DNA of 25,221 nucleotides from Reticulitermes lucifugus. Taxonomy: Eukaryota > Arthropoda > Insecta > Blattodea > Rhinotermitidae. Location of the stretch: contig JAKCWW010000248.1 in NCBI GenBank assembly GCA_026260175.1, positions 1 to 25,221 on the forward strand, in the 5' to 3' direction. Of this stretch, positions 11,521 to 21,390 are shown in pieces. Positions within the stretch are counted from its first letter, which is position 1; each line of letters begins with the position of its first letter. Made by a program: the position numbers and the translations under genes. Under the pieces are notes generated by a model. It was not told the DNA's origin. It saw only the letters and a program-made list of their open reading frames with translations, and made no database searches.

Positions 11521-11767
11521 CAAATTGCAAGTAGATGTCATATTGTGGATATTCACGATGCAATAAAAACGAATTAAATTCGATAGATGTATTTTCCCTC
11601 ATCTTTAGGAAATCTAAATTTCAAAACGCGCAGTTTAATTTCCTGCTCTGCGTGTGTGTTTCCAACTCAGTGTAAAGAATTTGTAATCGATATAATTCTG
11701 AATGAAATAGTGAAGAGAACATTAGGTTCTAAGACCGAGAAAGTAAGGCGGGGGGGGGATTACGTAT

Positions 11768-12045
11768 TGAATTGCGGAGGCCTGGATAGCGTACTCGGTG
11801 TAGCGACGCGCTACGGGCTGGAGAGTCCAAGGTTCCAACCCCCACGGGGACGAGGTTTCGCGGAACCATCCAGATCACTCTCCAGTCCCACCTCGCCTCC
11901 TGTACAGTGGGTACCGGGTCTCCACGACGAGGGTAAAGAGGCTGGAGCGTGGCACTGACCCGCACACCCTTCTAGCACCAGGGTCAAGTATGAGTAGTAT
12001 ATGTCTACATCCCCTCTGTGCTTGCTTGGCATATTATGCAGAGTC
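11768..12045 (+). mobile_element. tRNA-derived SINE, plus strand
   Basis: The head GGCCTGGATAGCGTACTCGG carries the A box, and GGTTCCAACCC about 45 nt later is a good B box. The body continues with GAGGTTTCGCGGAACC and GAGCGTGGCACTGACC, then CTTCTAGCACCAGGG and ATCCCCTCTGTGC. This order matches the minus-strand copy at 9394-9673. The extra bases between the boxes and the lack of a clear target duplication suggest a diverged copy or a subfamily. A run of nine G at 11750-11758 lies just upstream. Confidence 0.8.
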
Positions 12046-13855
12046 TTCCTAATTTGTATATTTCGCCTGTCTTCCAGAGTAATTGAATCAAGATGTTAGG
12101 GTGTGCGGCACGTGTAGAATTTGTAAAAAATTAGATTTGCACATACTCTTTGATTTTAAACCCTCGGTAGAAGAGATACATGACAGAAATCAATGTAGAC
12201 TTTGAAACACATCTGAATTACGCTACGTCAGAAGAGAAACAACGTCACAAACGTGAGGAAAATATAACATTGAAAGTGCACAAAGGAAGTTCATTGCATT
12301 TGGTTTCGTTAAATTTTAATTTAGGTTTGCGGAATTGTTTTCGAAGTGATTTATATATTTTTGTTTCCAACAGTAGTCATCATGCCATCTTCAAAATAAA
12401 ATTATTAATCAATTACAGAAACTTCATTTTAGTAAGTTATGTTCCCGCCTAATAAAATATGAAAGGCACGTATTTTGTAATTGAGTAAAAGTGCATGTGT
12501 CAGCATGCTGTGCTTCCCATACTGAATGAGTGCTAAGATGTGTGTCATGAAGTGTAAACACTTTCTGTCGTGTAAATAAAAAACGCTCTAGTTCAATGCC
12601 TGCTGTTCGTGCTTTAACATAATAAATACAAGAAACGATTTTGTCAGTGTAACCAGCATGTAAATATCTTGTTTTTACACCAAGCACTTTGTTATGCTAA
12701 CTGAAAACAACTAAAGAGTCACGCAGTTTTCTGAGTTCATTGACACTGTGTAAACTTTTTACCTTGTGTTGTTTGACTGATCTTTTTACAGTAGTTCCAA
12801 GTCTCAGGCAAATTAGTATACAGTCCTCGCAACAAAAAGACACCATTTCAAACTTTGCCCATTCAGTTTCTTCGTATAAAGGCTTTGGTCAGTCAAACTC
12901 TTTCTCCAATTCTCCCTTTCTGTACCTCCTTCCATTTTATTCTCTAACATCAATGTGCGATACTTTCTGTTAGTCTCGTATCTCACTGTAGAGATCTCAA
13001 ATATACCTCACCTCTAAAACGTGATATGAGGTACGTGACGCATTTTATCCTCCTTCCACACCAGCTTCTATGACTCTCTGTCTGGGTTCCCAGAGAGGTT
13101 CTTTCCTTACTTTATGGTACTCTCATTCCAAAATCTTAAAAAGAATTGTATAATTCCGTTTCGTTTCTACGATAAACCAAAACGTATAATATACTCTCAT
13201 CAGAAGACGTGTTTTTAAAGTGTGAATTATTATTTCTTTGTGGTCTAGGAGGTTATTTAAAATTCATTTATTCATCCAAGTATTGCCCACTGTACAGTGT
13301 TTTCCTTCACACAAAACTCTTAACTCTTACTTTAGTATCCCCTTCTGTCAGTCCATGTTCAGTCGTACTCCGTCTTATCCCATCCATCCATCCTTCTTTG
13401 GCTCTTCCTTCCTTCTTGTTCCTCCTGGTTCCCATTCTAGGATTCTTCGTGGCAATTTATTATGTTGCATTCCGTTTACAAGTCCACAACAAAGTAACAG
13501 TTTTTATTCATTTACTTCTAATATAGTCTTTCCTACATCCATACTTGCTCAGTTGGTGTTACTTCAAAGATTTGCTCTCCTTACGGATCTTCTCACTATA
13601 ATCCATCCCATTTGCAAATAATTTATTAGCCTGTTGTTTTTTATTGTCCAAGTTTCTGCCTCTTATAATAGAAAACGTTGCATTGAGAATTGGTAAATAC
13701 CTTTATTGTCTTTATTGAAATATTTCTGTTTCAAATTGTTATAAAAATAGAAACAAATTTAACTTATTTCTTGTTATTATTACTGTACTGAAATTCTGTG
13801 GCATAAATTAATACTAAATATCTGCAGCGTAGATGAATATCTTCGAGCTTTCTTG
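12046..13855. other. Intergenic DNA with a pyrimidine-rich plus strand
   Basis: From about 12880 to 13640 the plus strand is strongly enriched in C and T, with runs such as CCATCCATCCATCC and CTTCCTTCCTTCTTG. This produces two overlapping open frames of 105 and 127 codons, rich in Ser, Phe, Leu and Pro, which I regard as compositional. No domain is recognised. The strand bias could be the antisense of a purine-rich transposon region, but I cannot identify one. Confidence 0.5.
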
Positions 13856-13903
13856 ACGATTACATTCAATAAACTGCTCTCGGGATGAAAACCACTTCAG
13901 ATG

Positions 13904-14025
13904 TTTCAAGTAAACAAGCGTTTCAGAGATCGACTCCGTCTCAATCACAAGGGTTCTGACGTTTCGTATCAGAGCTGTGACGATGGAGACAGAGTCATTC
14001 TCTGAAACTCTTGTTTATTGGATTG
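13904..14025. repeat. Imperfect inverted repeat, probable small foldback element
   Basis: The arm at 13904-13942 (AAACAAGCGTTTCAGAGA then GACTCCGTCTC) is the approximate reverse complement of 13986-14025 (GAGACAGAGTC, then TCTCTGAAACTCTTGTTTA). A loop of about 43 nt contains GACGTTTCGTATCAGAGCTG. The arms agree at roughly 85 percent by eye. No flanking target duplication was found. Confidence 0.65.
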
Positions 14026-15225
14026 TTAAAGTAACTTACATCACATTCAAAACACTGCACAACTAAGCAAGTATATTACCATTCTCACCCTTTATCAATT
14101 TGAGTCCAGCTTTGCAGCCCATTCTAAAGTAATCAACGCTTACACAAAACTAATATTTTTTTCTTACTACTTCTCTCGTTAGTTTGGACTGCCTTAAGTT
14201 TCAAATTTTTATTTTTATTTTTATACAAATCAAAGTAGGTCTTGCGTCGTTGAAATTAAGGCAAATAATTGCTGTCTTATTCCGGGAACACTATGATCTG
14301 TTCCATAGCCTTCTTTGTTTTACTTAATTATCAAATTAATTTTTCTGAGAGAGTGATTTCGTGGCAGACTTTTAAGTACACTTTGACATTTCCAGGGCCC
14401 TGAATTATGTTAAATTTCTTTCAATTTCTCTCAAGCTACAAGCCTATTGATATTCTAACTTTTACGGTACTCTAACTTCCGCATCGTTTAGCTTCTTGCG
14501 AATGAGTTTTATACACAAACGTCTGCTTATTCTTTTATTAGTGAGAACATTCTTCTTACTTTGCTGCTATCGGATATAATTTTTACTATTATTATTTTAT
14601 CTGAAAGGTCGGAGGTCCATGTCGTCATTTATCTCTCTGAATATCATCAGTTACACCGCATTTATCTGCACTACGACATATCCCAATACCTCGTCATATT
14701 TCGCCATATGATACTGTTCTATATTTTATAATTATATTAGTTACGTGTTTAAGATTGTTATAGTGATCCCATCATCAATATTCATTCAGTATATTTTTAG
14801 TTACAAATTATGAGTTTTAAAATATCCCTCATCCTCGTATTTACACTGAAATCAGTTACGAAAGTCTCCAAATTCTGTATAGATGATTAATGAGATATAT
14901 GCACAGATCCTTACGAATCCTATATTTTATATCATAATATTTATTTTTGGGGCATGCGTGTTTATTCGTGGTGTGTCCGACATTCCATCCATAACAAATT
15001 TTGACCCCAGCTTATGATCTCATTTTATTAAAAATTTTTAGTGGAAGAAATACGGGGCGTATCCAAGGGGAATCCTGTGTGTGTATGTGTGTGTATGCAC
15101 ATCGAAGACACATGGTGATTAACGCCATCTTTCAGACACTGTGAGCCTAATAAGTCCTCTTAAATTAAATAACAAGGCACTCGTGGTCAATAACTAATCA
15201 CACATTATTAAAGATTACGTATGTG
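14026..15225. other. Intergenic AT-rich DNA, no feature
   Basis: T-rich plus strand with no open frame of note on either strand. A short interrupted GT/GTAT repeat lies near 15077-15097. Nothing else is recognised. Confidence 0.6.
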
Positions 15226-15358
15226 AATACCTATAGTAAATTTAACGTTTTGTTATTAATATATAGTTTTTCAACCAACGAATGCACATATGTAGGGCTT
15301 AGTGAAATTTTGTTTATATGTGCATTCGTTGGTTGAAAAACTAAATACCTATAGTAAA
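15226..15358. repeat. 27-bp perfect inverted repeat bracketed by 15-bp direct repeats
   Basis: The arms at 15265-15291 and 15316-15342 are exact reverse complements over 27 bp (each contains TTTTTCAACCAACGAATGCA or its complement), with a 24-nt loop. Direct repeats AATACCTATAGTAAA flank the structure at 15226-15240 and 15344-15358. The left repeat is 24 bp from its arm and the right repeat only 1 bp from its arm, so it is not a simple symmetrical insertion with a target duplication. The DNA or RNA would form a strong hairpin. Confidence 0.9.
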
Positions 15359-16358
15359 CTTACGTGAATTTCGGTTTCTTGTGCAACAAGATGAAATTAG
15401 AGACACCGAAAATGTGGTTACCACAAATATAATAGTCCATGATAATAATTCTACTCTGTGCTGACAGTAATACTATATATATTGCTGATTTTTTTAAAGA
15501 TGTATTAGGCCTTTCTTTTCCCGAATAACTTTAGTCAGTATACACGCAATGTGAATCGCATTCGTGTTGAGGTGTAGTTTCCCTTGTTACATTCGCTGCC
15601 CAAGATCAGTCACATGTTTAAACCTGACAAGAGTTTCATAAATATATTAGGATAATTAACGTTCTTGTTAAAATGTATGTTGGGACAATGGACTTACACG
15701 TATGACTAGTATAAGAATTTTATGGTAGATCTTACCGGGAAATAGGTTTTACAGTAAGGTGCAATGCGCTATACCTTTACGGTACACATTTATATCGACA
15801 TCCGCCTACCTGCTAAGGACAACCTGCTTTCATTGCAAGATTATCATTTTATCTTGAGTTGCGTGTAAGATGACTGCACCCAAATTTCGCCGAGAATGTG
15901 CATGCTGAAATAAGTAGGCTTTCGATTTTGTTTTTGTGTCGTAGTGAATAATGCTGTAATAGTCATCAAGTGTTTTAACTAGTGATTATGGTGAATGATA
16001 TTTTTTGGTATACTGAAGAACAACGTACACTTTTCGAATGCGAAGTGTGGTTCTGCTACAAAGTGCCGAAGAAAATTTGTAATTATGTACACTGTGTAAC
16101 ATTTCAATAGCAAGCTCTTAGAGTGTCTTGTGGTGAGGCACATATAAAAACCTTAGACAGCTGAAGAAAGAAAGTTTGCGTAAAATACATTAAAAATCTG
16201 TGATTATTTCGAAAGTTTCATCCGGTAATGACATGGCTGTTAATAAGAAGACGGACAAGCAGGAATCTTAAATAGGTTGTGAAGTTTTGGACCTGTTTCT
16301 GCTGACTTACGGTAAAGTCCAACTTTGCGTGATTTCAGGCTTCCGCCGCGATGTAGAT
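15359..16358. other. Intergenic DNA; possible tiny transposon relic near 16000
   Basis: AT-rich sequence. A 40-codon ATG frame at 15988-16110 contains YTEEQRTLFECEVW. This is loosely like the N-terminal helix-turn-helix region of transposon proteins common in insects. The match is short and from memory, so I do not call a gene. Confidence 0.3.
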
Positions 16359-16533
16359 GAAATCTGCGCTATTCTACGATATTACGCAGCGTAGGGTGGT
16401 AATTCTGTACCGACGTTTCGGGACAACCTATAGGTCCCATCTTCAAGGTTTAAGAAGTGAAGTTGGGACCGATAGGTCGGTACATAATTACCTCTCTACG
16501 CTGCGTAATATCCCAGAAGAGCGCAGATCTCTC
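16359..16533. mobile_element. Palindromic foldback MITE
   Basis: Left arm 16359-16414 and right arm 16476-16533 are reverse complements with few mismatches. For the inner 37 bp, 34 agree by eye, for example GATATTACGCAGCGTAG against CTACGCTGCGTAATATC. The centre also folds (GGTCCCATCTTCA against TGAAGTTGGGACC), making nearly the whole 175 bp one palindrome. The right half lacks about 12 bp (TTGTCCCGAAAC) present in the left. It contains the hairpin motif GGGAC..GTCCC followed by GAAACGTCGG on the minus strand. Its chance translation (YRRFGTTYRSHLQG) is a familiar repeat-derived peptide in insect predictions. No coding capacity. It lies about 0.7 kb upstream of gene B. Confidence 0.85.
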
Positions 16534-17247
16534 AAACATTGGGCCTTGGTAAATAAGGTAGTTATATCAATGTATTCCACAAAGAAGAGGATGTTCTAAT
16601 GAATTGAACACCTGTCAATGTGTCGAAGTAGGGATTGTGAAATGGACAATAGCAATACTTCAGGAACTATTAAAGAGAGACTATTTATATGTGACTTTTT
16701 TGTAATTAATCAATATTTCGCACGTACATTCAAAATGTGATAAACCGTCAACTGTGCTGAGTGCACTCATATGTGTAAACACATTCATTTTAGCAATGTG
16801 TACGGAAAGTGTACAAGGCACAACTGTTTGTTATAATTTAAACGTAGGTTGTGCAAAAACTGTCACAACTATAGCTTTTATTTATCTTCGAGTGTTATAG
16901 AATATCATGCTCTGTGAACTTGAAACGTTGGGAGAGAAACGGCTATAACTTGATTCAATTTACTATCTTGTCATTGGCTTGGAGGAACTGAGGAAATCAA
17001 GAAATCTTCATTAATTTCAGTGAATCTATGGGCAGAAATTCCAGCTGAGGAAATTCCGTTTATAAGTACAAATTACCTATAACTAAAATATCGTTAATTT
17101 CTTCCAGCTTCCTCAGTGTGATTTTCCTCCCTCCTTTATTGAAACTAATGAAACTGCAGAGTTGCCTAAAAAGTTACTTTGCTTTAAATAGTTTACAAGT
17201 ATTGTAATAGAATATATTTGTTTTGTGTTTGTACAGTTGAAGCAAAC
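16534..17247. other. Upstream region of gene B
   Basis: AT-rich, no repeat or gene recognised. TTTGTACAG at 17228-17236 just before the gene B leader could be an acceptor of a 5'UTR intron, leaving 11 nt before the ATG. Gene A shows a similar arrangement. No convincing core promoter is seen. Confidence 0.4.
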
Positions 17248-17911
17248 ATGAAATACGCGACTTTGCTGCTGTTGTTGTGTTATGTTGCCCTGGCTGGAAG
17301 CACCGAGGTTGTAACTAATGGTCGCAGCCACTCTCGAAAAAGAAGGAATTTGATCTTTGAAAACGCACCCTCTATACTGGTAAAGAAACTTTGAGTTTAA
17401 AAATCAAAACGCTTATTTTTAATTATAATTCTTTGTAGGGGAGCCGAGATATCCCAGTCTGTATAGCGAATGGGCGACGAACTGGACATCTAAAGGAACG
17501 TGATTCGTTGCCTGGCAAAGACAAGTTCTTTATTTTTCATCCAAAAGGTCCCGACAGGTTCTGGGACGCACCCACCTTCTCATCCGGTGTGAAACCGGGT
17601 TAAAGTGTCCAGAGTGTGAAGCTGACTGTCATTTATGTAGTGCGGAGGTTAGGAATGAGTAGAGCTAAGCTCAACGACCTTCCCTCTGTGCAATTTCATG
17701 GTATACCCAAGGACTACTTCAAATTATTAACGTTTGCAAAAATTTCTATACAATTTGAGAGGGAATGGGTGGAAATAATGGTACGATACATACAAACATA
17801 CATACATACATATAAGTTACATGCCTACACGCATACACCCAAACATGCATGCATGCATGCATGCATCCAGCCACACGTACATACATAATACATAATATAT
17901 ACATTCATACA

Positions 17912-17942
<31 letters not shown>

Positions 17943-20800
17943 TGTATAATACTGCATGTTAGTCACATTCTTGGTGTGAGTGAGTCCCCTCCTGGTTCTC
18001 TTTGTTTTAAGCAAGGGGCAGAAGCACAGATGTGTATCGAGCATGGTTACTGTGGGCATCGGTTGTGTTCCTTGTCAGGTACACGCAGGGAGGAAGAAAG
18101 AGTTGAGCGTCGACCATATAACAGAAAATAGCAGAAAGATTTGGCAGCAATTCAATAGACAAAATTAACGCACAAGTTGCAGTAAGGGTAAAGACACAAG
18201 CGACAGAATAGGCTGTGAAATAAGGTGTGAAGATTATGTCAGACCGTCAATGGCGCTTACGTTATTGGTGTGAACATGACACCTTGCTTTCGTTGGTCCA
18301 TCAGCTTTGACCCTGCTGAAGACAGACGTCTAACAAATCGACGGCTACAAGTAACGCCGACAATAACAAAAGTGATGGCAGCTTCTTTTCTAAGTACGGC
18401 TCCGTCTTTCTGGCATTCATTGCAACAAACCATATTCAAATTCTGATGATCGTGTAAAGATTTCCCGGACACATCTTATATTGACCATAAAGACAAAATA
18501 AAGGAGAAATTGTCCCGTTGCACACCATGAAGTTGTAGGGAAAATTGAAAATATAGCACCAAGCATTCTTAACCTCGGCACTAGAGGAGGAAGAGGTCAA
18601 GTTCACGCCCCGACCACTTCTCCTCCCGGCAAAGACAGCAGGTACGAACTGAATGTGAGGCTGGGTGGGGTCCAGAGCTGGTCTTGATGTATCGAAAAGA
18701 GATAAATCTCTTGCCCCTGCCAAGGATTGAATCATGATCCGTGGAACATCCAGTCCGTAAACTAGTCACTTTATGGCACGCCGGATCTCTATATATTAGC
18801 CATAACAGAAATAAAGATCTCGATAATAAACTTTGGAAAAAGGTACTTTAATTATTGAAGCCACATTTAAAAGACACAAATTTGCATAATTTGATGCTAT
18901 TGCAGTTTAATGCGGGACTGGGAATGCCGATTACCCTAGAAGACCAGAGTTTAACCATGGGTATTCTTATGAGGTGGGTCTATCCATTGCCTTCCAACTC
19001 AACCATATTTACAAACCCTTACGACTACACACAGAAACGGTCCACACCGCTGAGTACACGATGGGACATGTACTCGAGGTTGGAGGCTATTGTTGACAGG
19101 TATGGAATTAGACAAGAGGCGAGAAGGCAGTAAAATATTGTACCAAAAACAAAAAGGAAGAAAAATTATGGTTTACAATGTATCAGAAAGAGATCTTATG
19201 AAGGAAGGGAATTTATGCATCACTAAGTTCATTTAAACAGCTCCGTGGAAAATAAGGCTGTAATGGACTTCAAATTTTTAGTTTACAAGGCGTAATGAAA
19301 ATAAGGTAGAGAGTTTAAACTTCGTGAAATGAGGTAAAACCTAATAAATAATAGAACATATAACAACAATGATTCAAGCAATGGCTGTAATATATATTAC
19401 AACTTTCGTTTAGGTTATTTGAGTGATGTGGTTCTATAGGCTATGACATCGTGTAGTCTGGTAGGCGTGCGAAAGAAACCTGCCTGTATCTGCACAGGCA
19501 ATACCAGCCTACATGATGTTTAGTTCAGAAGGCCACACCATTAATCTTTAAGGCAGGAAAAAACTTCTATTTTGTCTCTCTTTTACATAGCTAGAAGACA
19601 ATTCCTTTTACGTACAACAGATATCATTAGCAGGACTTTTTGATTTTCCCTTATAAGGAAGATGATAATCTGAGAGGTAAATATATACTCTTTACCCGTC
19701 TCAATATTTACGTTGCCTAGGATGGATTTGGATGGACGAGCTTGTGTCCTGAGAGCAATTTGCGAGGCAGCCGACACGGCAATAAGTGACAGTGGTCTTG
19801 CAGGCGAGGTGCTACATATATTGCTGACGTGAGTATGCTGTTAAGAAAATCTGAATTGAGAAATCTAGGCTCAGAATTTTAATTTGTGTCCTGACGGTTG
19901 TAAGTTGACTTATGCAAATGGGTGTACATAAACATGTGTGTTGATATTAAAGTGTGTCTTGCTATGATCGTAATCCATGCAGATGTTAAAACGTACACAC
20001 TTTTCCTCAACATATCATGCTCTTGGCTTGATCGTGAACGTGACTTTCTTTCATGGATTTTCTTAAATATTCGAATCTTTCAACGCTTCGTAATTATACA
20101 TGAGAAAAACGTCGACTTTATGCAAATAGTTTCAATTGTTTCTGTTCACTGCTTCGTGATTTTCAACAGTTAATGATATCAATAAATTAAAGTTTGTAAA
20201 AATAAATTTTAAAGCACTATTGAGATAAAAATTAGAATAGCGGTGTAAAAGGTTTAAAAATCCAATAAGCAAATTTGATCAGTATGTACAAATGGCTACA
20301 GGCAAAAATATGATTTGCAGTTTATGAAGTAAATTAGTGTTTTGGGCCCATGGATGTATTAATATGAGTATATATTTATATATATTTATTCATATGAAGC
20401 AAGCATTTTCATGTAACTCACTTAGAATATTGTAGTTGTAAGGTAAATATTATAAGACTGGGTTCACAATTTCACGGGCTGTCATATATATAATCAGAAA
20501 CTCTACGTTTTTTAGTAGAAAAATATAGTGTTAAATACAATCCATTTTATGAAAAGTTATCCAACCTCAATGTGAAAATTGACAGCCATATTTGATTTAC
20601 ACTGCTATCCATAGAAACTTTTCTACGTTGTCACTTTTCTTGCCAGCCCGTCCACGACCGTGGAGAGGCACAGGAGCTACCAGGACAGGGAATACTATGC
20701 AGCGGAGCGTCTTGGCAAAGAGATGTCCAGCAGCTGTCATCTCTTGTACTCTGAGTGCAAAATAGGAATCTTGGACTTAATTTCTGAAATTGAATATTAA
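17248..20800 (+). CDS. DM4/12 family secreted protein (gene B), four exons
   Basis: Exons are 17248-17379, 18906-19099, 19721-19828 and 20647-20800, with GT-AG introns of phase 0, 2 and 2, encoding 195 residues. Residues 1-17 form a clean signal peptide (KYATLLLLLCYVALAG). RKRR at 30-33 is a furin-type site followed by NLIFE. Exon 2 carries GMPITLEDQSLTMG and STRWDMYSRLE. Exon 3 carries DGRACVLRAICEAAD. Exon 4 carries REYYAAERLG and SCHLLYSEC. Cysteines C117/C123 and C175/C182 match the gene A pairs. Exons 2 and 3 are 194 and 108 bp in both genes, which supports the model and shows recent tandem duplication. Gene A has one extra Cys in exon 2 (TCDR) that gene B lacks (IVDR). The family has no known biochemical function; export and proteolytic maturation are inferred. 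Intron 1 contains two SINEs and a microsatellite. Confidence 0.92.
17438..17600 (+). mobile_element. SINE copy in gene B intron 1, plus strand
   Basis: The order GAGCCGAGATATCCCAGTC, GAATGGGCGACGAACTGGAC, GGAACGTGATTCG, then GGTTCTGGGACGCACCCACC follows the head and first half of the SINE family (compare the reverse strand of 24745-25020: ACTGGGCTACGGTCTGGAC and CGGAACG). The B box is eroded and the 3' half appears to be missing or diverged. Confidence 0.6.
17786..17940. repeat. CATA/CATG compound microsatellite in gene B intron 1
   Basis: Runs of ACAT units at 17786-17813 and 17902-17940 flank a run of alternating CATG units at about 17843-17866 (ATGCATGCATGC). The open frames on both strands here encode only His/Thr/Tyr or Cys/Met/Tyr periodic peptides and are artefacts. 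Confidence 0.95.
18508..18791 (-). mobile_element. SINE copy in gene B intron 1, minus strand, with diverged target duplication
   Basis: The plus strand reads TGTCCCGTTGCACACCATGA, then CTTAACCTCGGCACTAGA, CTCCTCCCGGCAAAGAC and GAGGCTGGGTGGGG, then GGATTGAATCATGATCCGTG (complement of a degenerate B box) and the head. It is flanked by similar sequences TATATTGACCATAA (from 18477) and TATATTAGCCATAA (from 18792), each followed by an AAATAAAG. These look like an old, diverged target-site duplication of about 25 bp. Confidence 0.78.
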
Positions 20801-20807
20801 TGTAAAA

Positions 20808-20813
20808 AATAAA
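20808..20813 (+). promoter_or_regulatory. Polyadenylation signal AATAAA of gene B
   Basis: AATAAA starts 8 nt after the stop codon TAA, an even shorter interval than in gene A. If this signal is used the 3'UTR is only about 20-35 nt. Confidence 0.6.
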
Positions 20814-20928
20814 ATCCTACATCATCCTATAACATCAGTATTAAACTTATGAAGAGTATGGAAATTTGATATTTTGTAAAATATTTATTTCGACTATGCG
20901 TGGAGAAACTTTTTTATCTTGCACATAT

Positions 20929-21111
20929 AAGGTAAAGCAATCCAATTACAGGCCTGGACAAGCCCTTAGGGTTCCAGGAGTTTGAGGATCCTAGATTTCT
21001 AGACAATCGGCACATAAAGGTGATAAGGTTGTCAGCCCTGCGCACCGGCCGCCTTTACCTCCCAGGAAATATTCCTGGTACTCATTTCTGTTAGAGGATG
21101 AGTCGACCCCA
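20929..21111 (-). mobile_element. 5'-truncated SINE with perfect 14-bp target duplication
   Basis: The left end AAGGTAAAGCAATCC is the 3' tail block of the family on the reverse strand. CGGCACATAAAGGTGA, CCGCCTTTACCTCCCAGG and GGTACTCATT follow in the family's order, ending at GAGGATGAGTCGACCCC. The tRNA-like head is absent. Perfect direct repeats TATCTTGCACATAT lie at 20915-20928 and 21112-21125. The 5' truncation plus target duplication is the classic outcome of incomplete target-primed reverse transcription. It inserted about 130 bp downstream of gene B. Confidence 0.88.
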
Positions 21112-21288
21112 TATCTTGCACATATTATTAATTATATTTTGTTATGAGTTAAGGGTTTCTTCTATTATTTAGGTACTTAGGTGAATTATTGCCAGAAAAA
21201 TGTACCTCAGTTTAGGTCTGTGTTTTAGCATTAATTAAATTTAACCATTTAATGGAACATGCTTGTCATATAAATTACATGGTTTAAT

Positions 21289-21390
21289 GTTAAATGAATC
21301 AACATTTCGGCCAGGTAGAATACTTGATAGTCTCGTCTGGCTTCAGAATAATAAATATTGCATGCCCTGAACATCCTTAGTTCATTTAAC
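21289..21390. mobile_element. Small inverted-repeat element with GAAATGTT motif
   Basis: GTTAAATGAA at 21289-21298 and its reverse complement TTCATTTAAC at 21381-21390 bracket about 80 bp. Inside, on the minus strand, TTCTGAAGCCAG and CTGGCCGAAATGTT form a hairpin-type motif resembling that in the MITE at 16359-16533. This may be a non-autonomous DNA element or a degraded retroelement end. Confidence 0.5.

Noticed and set aside
11587..12032. Overlapping plus and minus frames of 73-123 codons
   Set aside because: All derive from the SINE at 11768-12045 and its flank.
12424..12687. Minus-strand frame of 87 codons
   Set aside because: No domain, no splice context and no similarity that I recognise.
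13209..13621. Two overlapping plus-strand frames of 105 and 127 codons
   Set aside because: They arise from the pyrimidine-rich tract, giving Ser/Phe/Leu/Pro-rich peptides without domain features.
16357..16599. Plus-strand frame of 80 codons containing YRRFGTTYRSHLQG
   Set aside because: It reads across the palindromic MITE; the peptide is a repeat by-product.
17817..18059. Minus-strand frame with Cys-Met-Tyr-Val periodicity
   Set aside because: Translation of the CATA/CATG microsatellite.
19445..19515. Nested short hairpins (GCCTGTATCTGCACAGGC within a weaker outer stem)
   Set aside because: Short and imperfect; considered as a possible microRNA precursor, but the outer stem has several mismatches and there is no further evidence.
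20360..20398. AT-rich near-palindrome around TATATTTATATATATTTA
   Set aside because: Ordinary AT-repeat composition in an intron.
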